From Campylobacteraceae bacterium (GTDB lineage: Bacteria; Campylobacterota; Campylobacteria; Campylobacterales; Campylobacteraceae), in the NCBI GenBank assembly GCA_031284315.1, contig JAITAB010000026.1, positions 94,597-158,596 on the forward strand: 64,000 bases of DNA. Direction: 5' to 3'. The notes under the pieces were generated by a model. It saw only the letters and a list, made by a program, of their open reading frames with translations. It was not told the origin of the DNA and ran no database searches. Of the stretch, positions 20,270-29,957 are shown in pieces. A program made the position numbers and the translations under genes. Position 1 is the stretch's first letter. The number at the start of each line of letters is the position of its first letter.

Positions 20270-20749
20270 CGGTTTTACGGCTTCAAATATATGATGATTT
20301 GGATTAAGAAAGCGGATTGCTTCATTGATAGGCGTATGCCCGAAATTGTCGCGTTGTTCTTAAAAAGTCTTTTACCTGCAACTAAGCTATCTTTTCTTGC
20401 GCGTATCATCTGAAAAACTGCCGATACTTCAACACATTATAAAATAGTTTGTTTTTTTCAATGTCAGAGGTAATCGAAACTTCATATCCTATTTCCTTAA
20501 ATTAACACAACCATGCAAGACAAGTTTTAAGTCGGTTTTTGCTTTAAAGCATCAAAGTTTAATTCTATCTTGCATTTTTTGGATTTAACGATTGGATTTT
20601 ACTACATTGCTCCTTAAAAAGTTAAAATTAATTAAAAAAATGATAGTTTGGATATAAATACGGTATAGGAAAATTTTTATCGCGGGCAAGTTCAAGCGTT
20701 TAGCTTTGTATTGGTTATGCGCTTGTAAGTGGATGCAAATTTGCGTGGC

Positions 20750-20830
20750 GGCAAAGCAATCCTTGCAAAAGTTATCGCGCAAAATAATTTTTGTTTTGTG
20801 GATTATTGCGCTGTTTCTTAGGTTATTTTC
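20750..20830 (+). pseudogene. Degenerate fragment related to an ABC ATPase Walker A region
   Basis: CTTGCAAAAGTTATCGCGCAAAAT (20762-20785) matches 23/24 nt of CTTGCGAAAGTTATCGCGCAAAAT in the ABC-F gene (15451-15474), followed by stops. Confidence 0.5.
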
Positions 20831-21283
20831 TTAAATACTATTTTTCAAATACGAGTCTGAGCGTATTAAAATTTATAAAGTTTTAGACCAGCATCCAATT
20901 ATTTTTGTAAAGATTGACGAAGCGCTTGAGCCTTTGAAATCCTCCATGCAAGCTACAGAGATTGTGTTTGAGCTGGAAAAGCCGTCAACTAAATTACAAA
21001 TCAATCGCTACTTGCTTTGCGCTTGCACATGTACCAAGCAGTATTGCCGCCAAAACCGATTTTTTCATATGAATTGTCAAGTTTTTTTGACAAAATTTTA
21101 ATTAGGCAAGAATTTTGGATAAAAGCAATGCAGAGCCGACAATAGAACTATGATAAAAATTGAATAATCTATACAATTTACTGCTTAAAACCACTATTTT
21201 TAGTCGCTAAATAGGGTTTTTCACTCAAAAATGCCAATGAAAACATGCTATAATCGCAAAAATTTTTAAAAAGAGAGTATAAA

Positions 21284-21370
21284 ATGTTTTGGACTTTTTT
21301 AATTGTATGGGTTATTTTCGCTTTTTCTCTTGAAATGTATGTCAGACATACAAAAAAGCTTAAATCGTAG
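21284..21370 (+). CDS. Possible 28-aa single-TM small protein
   Basis: ATG...TAG encoding MFWTFLIVWVIFAFSLEMYVRHTKKLKS; upstream purine-rich RBS-like aagagag and TATAAT-like box. Confidence 0.4.
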   Translation: MFWTFLIVWVIFAFSLEMYVRHTKKLKS

Positions 21371-21439
21371 CGTTTCACGCATACAAAAACTTGCCCTCTG
21401 CCCGCATGCGGCGGTTTTTAAGTTTACTTTGAGATAGAT

Positions 21440-21467
21440 TTTCAAGAGGAGATTGCTCCTCTTGAAA
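21440..21467. terminator. Bidirectional hairpin between the small ORF and cysK
   Basis: TTTCAAGAGGAG-ATTG-CTCCTCTTGAAA, 12-bp perfect stem. Confidence 0.75.
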
Positions 21468-21474
21468 AATGGTT

Positions 21475-22398
21475 TTAATCTTCGTAAAGCGTTGTACTTA
21501 AGTATCGTTCGCCTGTATCGCAAAAGATAGTTACTATGGTTTTACCCTTATTTTCAGGACGGTTTGCGGCGACTCTTGCCGCATAAGCGTTAGCTCCCGA
21601 AGAGATGCCGACCAAAAGACCTTCCTGCTTAGCTAAATATCTTGAAGTTTGCGAAGCGTTTTCGTAGCTTACGGTCAAAATTTCGTCATATACTTTGGTA
21701 TTAAGCACATCAGGCACGAAGCCTGCGCCGATGCCTTGAATCTTATGCGGAGCAGGCTTGCCGCCGCTAAGAACAGGCGAAGTGTCAGGCTCTACGGCTA
21801 TTATTTTGACATTTGGATTTTTCTCTCTAAGCACTTCGCCCACGCCAGTCAGCGTTCCGCCTGTACCGACAGCCGCTATGAAAATATCTACTTTTCCGTC
21901 AAGGTCTTTTAGTATCTCCTGCGCTGTGGTTTTTCTGTGGATTTCGGGATTTGCCGCATTTGCAAACTGCTGAGGGATAAAAGAGTTTTTTATCTCGCCG
22001 CCAAGTTCAAGAGCTTTGTTTACAGCGCCTTTCATGCCAAGTTCGGGAGGAGTCAATACAAGTTCAGCCCCAAGCGCGGCTAAAAGTTTTCTTCTTTCAA
22101 TACTCATGGAGCTTGGCATGGTAAGGATAAGTTTGAGTCCCAAACTCGCGGCAACAGTCGCAAGACCGATGCCTGTATTGCCGCTGGTAGGCTCTATGAT
22201 AACTGAATTTTTGTCAATCAGTTTTTTGTCAAGTGCATCTTTTATCATCGCATAGCTTATGCGGTCCTTGACAGAATGGCTCGGATTTAGAAATTCACAT
22301 TTTCCGAGCACCAAAGCGCCGCTCTCTTCCGAAATTTTATTTAATTTCACAAGCGGCGTATTTCCGATAAGTTCGGTAACATTTTTTGCATAACCCAT
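21475..22398 (-). CDS. cysK: Cysteine synthase (O-acetylserine sulfhydrylase)
   Basis: NPSHSVKDRISYAMI (PLP lysine), PTSGNTGIGLA, GTGGTLTGVG, GISSGAN. Confidence 0.95.
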   Translation of the reverse strand: MGYAKNVTELIGNTPLVKLNKISEESGALVLGKCEFLNPSHSVKDRISYAMIKDALDKKLIDKNSVIIEPTSGNTGIGLATVAASLGLKLILTMPSSMSIERRKLLAALGAELVLTPPELGMKGAVNKALELGGEIKNSFIPQQFANAANPEIHRKTTAQEILKDLDGKVDIFIAAVGTGGTLTGVGEVLREKNPNVKIIAVEPDTSPVLSGGKPAPHKIQGIGAGFVPDVLNTKVYDEILTVSYENASQTSRYLAKQEGLLVGISSGANAYAARVAANRPENKGKTIVTIFCDTGERYLSTTLYED

Positions 22399-22412
22399 AA
22401 TAGTCTCTCCTT

Positions 22413-22826
22413 TTAAATAGAGTAAGTTAAACCGTCTAACAGTATATTTTCATATTTTTGAAATTCCGACAACGGAACTTTCAAAAACTCCTCAATTCCA
22501 TTTTGCATATCCTTGAAAAACATTTCCAAAATTTTATTATCAAGCGTGTATTCGGCAAATGTCAATTCGCCTTCAAGCGCGACTAAAATATCGTAAATCA
22601 ATATCCTCTCAGGCGTTCTGGCAAGCAGATATCCGCCTTTTGCGCCTCGTACGCTGTTTATCAGCCCCGCTCTTCTTAATTGATTTAGAAGCTGTTCTAA
22701 ATAGTTAAACGGAATTCCGGCCTTTTGCGCGATATTTTTTATCTGCATGGGAGTTACTCCGTCGCCTTGTGTGAGTTCATACATGGCGTTTAAACCGTAC
22801 ACGCCTTTTGTTGTAATGAAAGACAT
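22413..22826 (-). CDS. Rrf2-family transcriptional regulator (CymR-like)
   Basis: Rrf2 wHTH: YGLNAMYELT...IAQKAGIPFNYLEQLLNQLRRAGLINSVRGAKGGYLLAR. Confidence 0.9.
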   Translation of the reverse strand: MSFITTKGVYGLNAMYELTQGDGVTPMQIKNIAQKAGIPFNYLEQLLNQLRRAGLINSVRGAKGGYLLARTPERILIYDILVALEGELTFAEYTLDNKILEMFFKDMQNGIEEFLKVPLSEFQKYENILLDGLTYSI

Positions 22827-22828
22827 TT

Positions 22829-24097
22829 TTATACCTTTTCCAGCGCTTGCGTCAAATCGGCTATCAAATCGTCCGCATCTTCAAGCCCGATACTAAGCCT
22901 TACGAGTCCTTCGGTTACAAATGATTTGTCCAAATCTTCCTTAGGAACTTGTTGGTGCGTCGTGCTTGCAGAGTGAGTAATGATAGACTTTGAATCGCCT
23001 ATATTAACGACTACGCTAAATATTTTTGTACCGTTCAATATCTTTTTCGCTTTTTCAAAATTCCCGACATCAAAACTAAGCAGCCCTGAAGAAAGCGTAT
23101 CTTTTAGATATTTTTTTGCCTTTTCATGATACTTGTCGCCTTCAAGCGCGGGATAAAAGACGGATTTTACTTTCGGGTGAGATTTTAAAAATCTGGCTAT
23201 TTTAAGCGCGCTCAAAGAGTGTTCTTTGATTCTTAAACTCAAAGTCTCCAATCCCTGTATCAAAAGCCAGCTGTTAAAGGGTGAAATAGCCGCGCCTATA
23301 TCTCTTATAAATGCAAGCCGTATTCTTAGCGTAAATATCGGAAGCGGCAGCGATGCGTAAACAAGTCCATGATAACTCGCGTCAGGTTCGTTGAACTGCG
23401 GATAGCGCGGGTTGTCTTTCAAAAATGCGTTTAAGCCTTGTCTCTCTACGATTAATCCGCCGATAGCCGTTCCGTTTCCTGAGATATATTTGCTGGCGGA
23501 GTGAACGACAACATCAACTCCGAGTTTAAGCGGATTTAACAGTATCGGCGTTGCGACTGTGTTGTCCGCTATCGTAGCGATATTGTATTTTTGCGCGATT
23601 TTGACTATTTTTTCTATATTTGGGATAGCGATTTGCGGATTTGAGAGAGTTTCAAAATAGATAGCTTTTGTCTTATCGTCTATCAAATTTTCCAAATCGT
23701 CCGCATTGTCGCTGTCAAAGACTCTGGCTTCAATGCCGAATTGCTTTATAGTGTGCGTCAAAAGCGTTATAGAGCCGCCATAAATTTTTTCAGCTACTAT
23801 GATATTTTCGCCCGATCTGGCTAAATTGACGACAGAGTAAAACGAAGCCGCTTGACCGCTTGCTACGGCAACTGCGCCGCCGCCTTCTTCCAAAGCGGTT
23901 ATTCTTGCTTCCAAAATATCCGTTGTGGGGTTATTGAGCCTTGTGTATATTGGTCCAAGTTCCGCTAAGGCAAAACGATTTGCCGCAGTTTCGGCAGAAC
24001 CGAAATCATAAGCTGTAGTCTGATATATCGGTACAGCCATCGTGCCGTGCTTGTCTTTGTCGTAGCCTTCATGGACTGCTATGGTTTTTTTATTCAT
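22829..24097 (-). CDS. metY: O-acetylhomoserine sulfhydrylase (Cys/Met metabolism PLP enzyme)
   Basis: HEGYDKDKHGTMAVPIYQTTAY, YTRLNNPTTDILE, VHSASKYISGNGTAIGG. Confidence 0.92.
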   Translation of the reverse strand: MNKKTIAVHEGYDKDKHGTMAVPIYQTTAYDFGSAETAANRFALAELGPIYTRLNNPTTDILEARITALEEGGGAVAVASGQAASFYSVVNLARSGENIIVAEKIYGGSITLLTHTIKQFGIEARVFDSDNADDLENLIDDKTKAIYFETLSNPQIAIPNIEKIVKIAQKYNIATIADNTVATPILLNPLKLGVDVVVHSASKYISGNGTAIGGLIVERQGLNAFLKDNPRYPQFNEPDASYHGLVYASLPLPIFTLRIRLAFIRDIGAAISPFNSWLLIQGLETLSLRIKEHSLSALKIARFLKSHPKVKSVFYPALEGDKYHEKAKKYLKDTLSSGLLSFDVGNFEKAKKILNGTKIFSVVVNIGDSKSIITHSASTTHQQVPKEDLDKSFVTEGLVRLSIGLEDADDLIADLTQALEKV

Positions 24098-24126
24098 GCA
24101 TAAACCTTACTGTAAAAATTACCGAA

Positions 24127-24156
24127 AGTATAGCAGAATCTTTTTTTAATTGTCAA
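24127..24156 (-). promoter_or_regulatory. Promoter of the metY-rrf2-cysK operon
   Basis: On the minus strand TTGACA, 18 bp, TATACT; 30-60 bp upstream of the metY start. Confidence 0.6.
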
Positions 24157-24433
24157 GTATGCTTATCGGAAAAGTACAAATTAAATTATAATTGTCTTGC
24201 ATGAATGAAAAATTGTATCACATGTCAATTGAGTTAGTAATGATAGTCAAGTTTAACTTAAAATATAACTAATCTGCAAAAAATCCTTTTAAGCCGACTA
24301 AAGACGGTAAAATTTTCCTAACAAAGCACAAAGAGCGCGAAGGCAAGGTTTTTTATTTTAATGATTATGGTTAAATATAAGATTGCTGTGCTATAATCAA
24401 AAATTTTAAAAATCAAAGATAAAAACGGATACG

Positions 24434-24718
24434 ATGAGAGATTTGTTGAATATAGATGAAAATGATATTTTAACGGGAAGCCCGCGTTCCAAATTTTTTG
24501 ACATGCTGTTTAACGCCAATAAAAATTTGGTAACGGATGCGGTGGAGGATTGGGTAGAACGGTTTGCGGCGATGGAATATCTGCTAAGATGCGAATTTGG
24601 CGATGAACTTGAAGAGAAAATACAAGAGGCAATATACGAAAATCAAGATGCCGTAGAAGAGGGCAAGAATGATTTTTTTATAGACAGAGCAGGTGAAATT
24701 TTATCGCGGCATGAGTAA
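24434..24718 (+). CDS. DUF2018-like small protein
   Basis: 94-aa acidic ORF of a type conserved in Campylobacterota, preceding the polyprenyl synthase gene. Confidence 0.6.
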   Translation: MRDLLNIDENDILTGSPRSKFFDMLFNANKNLVTDAVEDWVERFAAMEYLLRCEFGDELEEKIQEAIYENQDAVEEGKNDFFIDRAGEILSRHE

Positions 24719-24723
24719 TTAAA

Positions 24724-25620
24724 ATGGAAAATATAGATAAACTGATGCGCTCATTTATTGTTGATTTGGGCGAAGGCGATATTGTCTCGCTTTACGATAA
24801 TATCTCGCAGCAGGGTAAAAAACTGCGCTCAAAGCTTATATTTGAGATAGCTAAAACTTCTCGGGATGCTACGAAACTTGCCGCTATTGTTGAAATGATA
24901 CATGCGGCAAGTTTATTGCATGACGATGTTATAGACGATGCCGATACAAGGCGCGGCGAAGAGTCTTTTAACGCAAAATTCGGCGATAAATCGGCTATCA
25001 TGATGGGCGATATTCTCTATTCTGCCGCTTTTTCAAAGCTGTCTGAATTTCCGAGCGCAGTAGCCGCATGCGTTTCAAACGCCGTTGCGCTTTTGTCCGC
25101 AGGAGAGCTTGCAGACGTTAAATTGTCCGAATTTTTTAATACCGACAAAAATAGATATATGGAGATGATTTACCGCAAAACGGCTTCGCTTATAGAAGCT
25201 TCGGCTTATGCCGCGGCGGTATTGGAAGGCTTTGAAGGCAGAGATTTTGGCATATACGGCAAAAATTTGGGACTTGCGTTTCAGATAATAGATGACATTT
25301 TGGATATAACTTCAAACGATAAAACGCTGGGCAAGCCCGCTTTGCATGATTTTAAGGAGGGCAAGATGACGCTTCCTTATCTGTACATGTACGAAGCTTG
25401 CGAAGAGAAAGAGAAAAAATATATGACGACTTTGTATAAAAAAAGTCTGAACAGTTATGAAAAGGACTGGATAAAAAACAAAATGAAAGAGTACGGCGTT
25501 ATAATGCGCTGTATCAAGGAAGCCCGAAATTTGGGCGGCGAAGCTCTCGGCGCGATAGAGAAGTACAACATGGACGGTTTGAAAAATATTATCAGGCAGA
25601 TGGTAGAGAGAGATTTTTAA
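24724..25620 (+). CDS. Polyprenyl diphosphate synthase
   Basis: GKKLRSKLIF, LLHDDVIDDADTRRG and FQIIDDILD Asp-rich motifs. Confidence 0.92.
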   Translation: MENIDKLMRSFIVDLGEGDIVSLYDNISQQGKKLRSKLIFEIAKTSRDATKLAAIVEMIHAASLLHDDVIDDADTRRGEESFNAKFGDKSAIMMGDILYSAAFSKLSEFPSAVAACVSNAVALLSAGELADVKLSEFFNTDKNRYMEMIYRKTASLIEASAYAAAVLEGFEGRDFGIYGKNLGLAFQIIDDILDITSNDKTLGKPALHDFKEGKMTLPYLYMYEACEEKEKKYMTTLYKKSLNSYEKDWIKNKMKEYGVIMRCIKEARNLGGEALGAIEKYNMDGLKNIIRQMVERDF

Positions 25621-26921
25621 TGCAGTATATGACTCTTAGTTTTACGCATAAAAATACAGATATTACAACAAGAGAAAAATTATCTTTCAGCTCTTCGGAT
25701 AAACTTTCAGCCGCGCTTAAAATGATAATAAGCCATGAGAGCGTAAACGAAGCGATATTGCTTTCCACATGTAACCGCATGGAAGTGATAACAAGCGTCA
25801 AAGAGTGCAAAGAGAGCCTTTCGTTTATATTAAGCGTTTTATCCCATATATCGGGAATAAACAAAGAAGAGCTTGAAAACAGAGCCGATGTGTATGAAAA
25901 CGCGGGAGCGATACACCATCTTTTTGCCGTATGTTCTTCGCTTGACAGCCTTGTCGTCGGCGAAACGCAGATAGCGGGGCAGTTGAAAACGGCTTTTAAC
26001 TTTTCGCTGAAAAACGAATTTTGCGCTTTAAAATTAAGACGCGCCATGCAGCAGTGTTTCAAATGTGCGGCGGCGGTTAGAAGTAGTACGGATATATCCA
26101 AAAATCCCGTTTCCGTCTCTTCCGTAGCCGTAACAAAAGCCAAAGAATTGTTAAAAAGCCTTGATGCGGTAAATGCCGTAGTAGTGGGCGCGGGAGAAAT
26201 GAGCGAGCTTGCGGCTAAACATCTGCTCTCGTCAAACGCCAATGTGATAATCATCAACAGAAGTTACGAAAACGCCCTCTCTTTAGCCAAAAAACTTGGC
26301 AAAAACGCCTCTGCGCAGCCTTTTTCAAATCTGCGCGAAGCCGTCAATAAATATCCTTTGGTTTTCAGCGCGACAGGTGCGCCGCATGCGATTATCACAA
26401 ACGACATGGTAGAGCCGAGAGTGTTTGAAAGATACTGGTTTGATATAGCCGTTCCGCGCGATATAGAAAACTGCCGCTTTGAAAATGTGCATATATACGC
26501 GGTGGACGATTTGGAAGAGATAGTCGCTAAAAATCTGGCTTTGCGCGAAGAGCAGGCGAGGATTGCCTACTCTATAGTGGGACAAATGACTGCCGAATTT
26601 TTTAAAAAACTTCAAGCCTTATCGGTGGATCCAATCATAAAAGAGATTAGAAACAAAGCCAAGCAAAGCGCGCTTAACGAGATAGAAAAAGCCGTGAAAA
26701 AAGGCTACATGAAAAGCGAAGAAAAAGAGAGCGTGGAGAGGATAATACATCAAGTTTTTAACGCTTTTTTACACAAGCCGACTATAAACCTTAAAAATGT
26801 TTTGGAGCTTGACGAGTCCGATAAAATCATACAATCGCTTCAATACTTTTTTGATATAGACGACGAACAGTTGAAAGATATGCAGATAATTAAAATTGAA
26901 AATTCGGAGATAAATGAATGA
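25620..26921 (+). CDS. hemA: Glutamyl-tRNA reductase
   Basis: [36 protein letters not shown]. Confidence 0.96.
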   Translation: MQYMTLSFTHKNTDITTREKLSFSSSDKLSAALKMIISHESVNEAILLSTCNRMEVITSVKECKESLSFILSVLSHISGINKEELENRADVYENAGAIHHLFAVCSSLDSLVVGETQIAGQLKTAFNFSLKNEFCALKLRRAMQQCFKCAAAVRSSTDISKNPVSVSSVAVTKAKELLKSLDAVNAVVVGAGEMSELAAKHLLSSNANVIIINRSYENALSLAKKLGKNASAQPFSNLREAVNKYPLVFSATGAPHAIITNDMVEPRVFERYWFDIAVPRDIENCRFENVHIYAVDDLEEIVAKNLALREEQARIAYSIVGQMTAEFFKKLQALSVDPIIKEIRNKAKQSALNEIEKAVKKGYMKSEEKESVERIIHQVFNAFLHKPTINLKNVLELDESDKIIQSLQYFFDIDDEQLKDMQIIKIENSEINE

Positions 26922-28621
26922 GGTTTTCCAAACTTTTTGCGCCCACCGCCAAAGACGCGCCCAAAGACGCTGTGCTGCCAAGCCACATTTTCCTTATACG
27001 GGGAGGATTTATCGCTCAGAGCGGAAGCGGGCTTTATAACTTTTTGCCGCTTGGCAAAATCGTGCTTGACAAAATACGAAATGTTGTAAAAGAAGAGATG
27101 GATAATGCCGGCGCGCAGGAGATAAGCATGGGCGTTGTAAATCCCGCCGAACTTTGGCGTCAAAGCGGCAGATACGAAGCGTACGGCAAAGAACTTTTGC
27201 GCTTTAAAGACAGAAAAGATAATGAATTTGTTTTGGGTCCCACGCATGAAGAGGTTGTTACGGATATAGTGCGAAACCGCGTGAACAGTTATAAACAACT
27301 GCCTTTGCATCTGTATCAAATCGCTACAAAATTCAGAGACGAAGCGCGTCCGCGGTTTGGACTGCTAAGAGGGCGCGAATTTATCATGAAAGACGGTTAC
27401 AGTTTTCATGCGTCTATGGAGGATTTGAAACGGGAATTTGATTTGATGGAGAAGACTTACACACAAATCTTTACTCGTCTGGGGCTTGATTTTCGCGTGG
27501 TTGCGGCTGACAGCGGAGCGATAGGAGGCAGCGGCAGCAAAGAGTTTATGGTTTTAGCAAAAAACGGCGAAGACGATATATTGGTATGCGGTAAATGCGA
27601 ATATGCCGCAAATATAGAAGCGGCAAAAAGAGAGAAAAAAACGAGCGGCGCCGCGCCTCCGAAAGCTGATTTTGCGAAATTTCATACGCCCTCTTTAACG
27701 AGTATAGAGAGCATTTGCGGATTTTTCAAAATAGACGCGTTTTATACGGTAAAAGCGGTGATAAAAAAAGCCATTTACAAAGAAAACAGAAGCGAAATCG
27801 TTATCTTTTTTGTGCGCGGCTGCGATGATTTGCAAGAGGTAAAAGCGCAAAATGCCGCAAAAGCTTTGGAACTTGCAGAAGCGAACGAAGAAGAGATAAA
27901 AAACGCAGGTTTGATTGCTGGATTTTGCGGTCCTGTGGGACTTGCGAATGTCAAATTTTTTATAGACAATGAACTTAAAGAGGAGAAAAATCTCATCTGC
28001 GGCGCAAACGAGCAGGATTATCATCATGTGGGCGTTTGCATGTTTAATTTCAAAGATGAAAGATATGCTGATTTGATTGAAGTGAAAGAGGGTGATTTGT
28101 GCCCTTGCTGCGGCGGCGGGCTTTCACAGACAAAAGGCATAGAAGTGGGGCATATATTTCAGCTTGGACAGAAATACTCATCTGCCATGAATGCCGCATT
28201 TTTAGACCAAAACGGTAAAACGCAGCCGTTTTTTATGGGTTGCTACGGTATCGGAGTCAGCCGTTTAGCCGCCGTCATGATAGAGGCTAATCATGACGAA
28301 AAAGGGTGCATTTGGAATAAACAGTGCGCTCCGTATCTGTTGGATATTATCATATCAAACATAAAAAACGAAGCGCAGGCGAAGTTTGCCGAAGAACTTT
28401 ATAATAAGCTGAAAAGCGAAAAAAAAGAGGTAATTTTGGACGATAGAAACGAGAGATTCGGCTTTAAGATGAATGATTTTGAGCTGATAGGCTTTCCTCA
28501 TGCGCTTATTGTCGGCAGAGAGCTTGACGATGGGAAAGTAGAGCTTGTTTCAAGAGCTGCCGGCGTAAAAGAGTTTGTGGATATAGATAAGCTTGACGAA
28601 AAGCTAAAAGAGGTTTTTTAG
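26918..28621 (+). CDS. proS: Prolyl-tRNA synthetase
   Basis: Class II motifs: [45 protein letters not shown]. Confidence 0.97.
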   Translation: MRFSKLFAPTAKDAPKDAVLPSHIFLIRGGFIAQSGSGLYNFLPLGKIVLDKIRNVVKEEMDNAGAQEISMGVVNPAELWRQSGRYEAYGKELLRFKDRKDNEFVLGPTHEEVVTDIVRNRVNSYKQLPLHLYQIATKFRDEARPRFGLLRGREFIMKDGYSFHASMEDLKREFDLMEKTYTQIFTRLGLDFRVVAADSGAIGGSGSKEFMVLAKNGEDDILVCGKCEYAANIEAAKREKKTSGAAPPKADFAKFHTPSLTSIESICGFFKIDAFYTVKAVIKKAIYKENRSEIVIFFVRGCDDLQEVKAQNAAKALELAEANEEEIKNAGLIAGFCGPVGLANVKFFIDNELKEEKNLICGANEQDYHHVGVCMFNFKDERYADLIEVKEGDLCPCCGGGLSQTKGIEVGHIFQLGQKYSSAMNAAFLDQNGKTQPFFMGCYGIGVSRLAAVMIEANHDEKGCIWNKQCAPYLLDIIISNIKNEAQAKFAEELYNKLKSEKKEVILDDRNERFGFKMNDFELIGFPHALIVGRELDDGKVELVSRAAGVKEFVDIDKLDEKLKEVF

Positions 28622-29007
28622 TGAAACCGGCGCTTTTTTTGTTTTATATATTTATTGAGGTCGTCATTACCATACCCTTAGCCTCCGCTATCGGAGTTTT
28701 TTATACATTTTTGGAGATAGTATTGAGCGCGGTTTTGGGCTTCGCGATACTTTTCAATACGCCTTTTACCATGAGGGAAAGTTGGGAGAAAGTCTCGCAA
28801 AATAGACTCTCAGCCGGCGTTTTGCCGCTTGCCGCTTCTATCAGAATATTCGCGGCGTTTTTGCTGATACTGCCCGGGTTTTTCGGCGATACTGCGGGTA
28901 TGATTTTGTTGATTTGGTCTATGATTTTGCTTGTGGGCGGCAAGATAGCCAAAAAAGGGCGCGATGACGATGTTATAGATGTTGAAATTATTGAGGATAA
29001 TAAATGA
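28621..29007 (+). CDS. FxsA family membrane protein
   Basis: Short 3-4 TM protein with LILPGFFGDTAGMILLI motif. Confidence 0.8.
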   Translation: MKPALFLFYIFIEVVITIPLASAIGVFYTFLEIVLSAVLGFAILFNTPFTMRESWEKVSQNRLSAGVLPLAASIRIFAAFLLILPGFFGDTAGMILLIWSMILLVGGKIAKKGRDDDVIDVEIIEDNK

Positions 29008-29948
29008 GAGAGTTGATAATAGCTACAAGAGGCAGCAAATTGGCTCTTTGGCAGTCCGAGTATATAAAAGCTAAGATAGAAAAGACACATCCTGATATTA
29101 GCATAAAGCTGAATATTATGAAAACAAAGGGCGATAATATATTGGATACTCCCTTAGCGAAAATCGGCGGCAAAGGTTTGTTTACAAAAGAGCTTGAAGA
29201 GGCAATGTTAAGAGGCGAAGCGCATATAGCCGTGCATAGCCTGAAAGATGTTCCTGTGGTTTTTCCGAACGGTTTGAAACTTGCCGCTATAACAAAAAGA
29301 GAAGATGCAAGAGACGCTGTGTTATCCGAAAAATACGCTAATATAAATGCGCTTCCAAAAGGCGCGGTTGTCGGCACTACAAGTCTTAGGCGCAGAATGC
29401 AGCTGCTTGCCGCGCGTCCCGATTTGATTATAAAAAATCTGCGCGGCAATATAAATACGCGCATAGACAAGTTGAAAAAAGGCTGGTTTGACGCTATTAT
29501 TTTAGCTGTGGCAGGCGTAAAAAGACTTGGACTTGAAGGCGAAACGAGATATTTTGCGCCCATAGATAGTGATTTTATGATTCCCGCTATGGGTCAAGCC
29601 GCGCTTGGCATAGAAGCAATAGATAAGTTAGAAATTTTAGAGACAATTTATTTTTTGAATGATGAGAGCGCCATCATGGAAACAAAAGTAGAAAGGGATT
29701 TCGTAGAAAAATTGGAAGGCGGCTGTCAAGTTCCCATAGGCATTAATGCAAAAATAGATAAAGAAAATCTGCTCGTGAAGGCTGTAGTCGGGCTGCCAGA
29801 CGGTAAAGAGCTTTTGCGCATGGAGATAGAAACAAAAAAAGAGAATTATAAAAATGCGGGCAAAGAGTTGGCTGACACGATGATAGCGAAGGGCGCGAAA
29901 GATATTTTGGCAAGAGCTGAAAATATGGCAAACGAGCTTTTGTTTTAA
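29004..29948 (+). CDS. hemC: Porphobilinogen deaminase
   Basis: ATRGSKLALWQSEYIK, GLFTKELEEAML, VGTTSLRRRMQLL, LEGGCQVPIG. Confidence 0.97.
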   Translation: MRELIIATRGSKLALWQSEYIKAKIEKTHPDISIKLNIMKTKGDNILDTPLAKIGGKGLFTKELEEAMLRGEAHIAVHSLKDVPVVFPNGLKLAAITKREDARDAVLSEKYANINALPKGAVVGTTSLRRRMQLLAARPDLIIKNLRGNINTRIDKLKKGWFDAIILAVAGVKRLGLEGETRYFAPIDSDFMIPAMGQAALGIEAIDKLEILETIYFLNDESAIMETKVERDFVEKLEGGCQVPIGINAKIDKENLLVKAVVGLPDGKELLRMEIETKKENYKNAGKELADTMIAKGAKDILARAENMANELLF

Positions 29949-29957
29949 GGAGAAGCG

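Noticed and set aside
24280-24375. Short coding-like remnant KNPFKPTKDGKIFLTKHKEREGKVFYFNDYG before DUF2018
   Set aside because: Too short, no start and no recognisable family; could be chance.
25592-26257. 221-aa minus-strand ORF opposite hemA
   Set aside because: Antisense to the conserved hemA reading frame.
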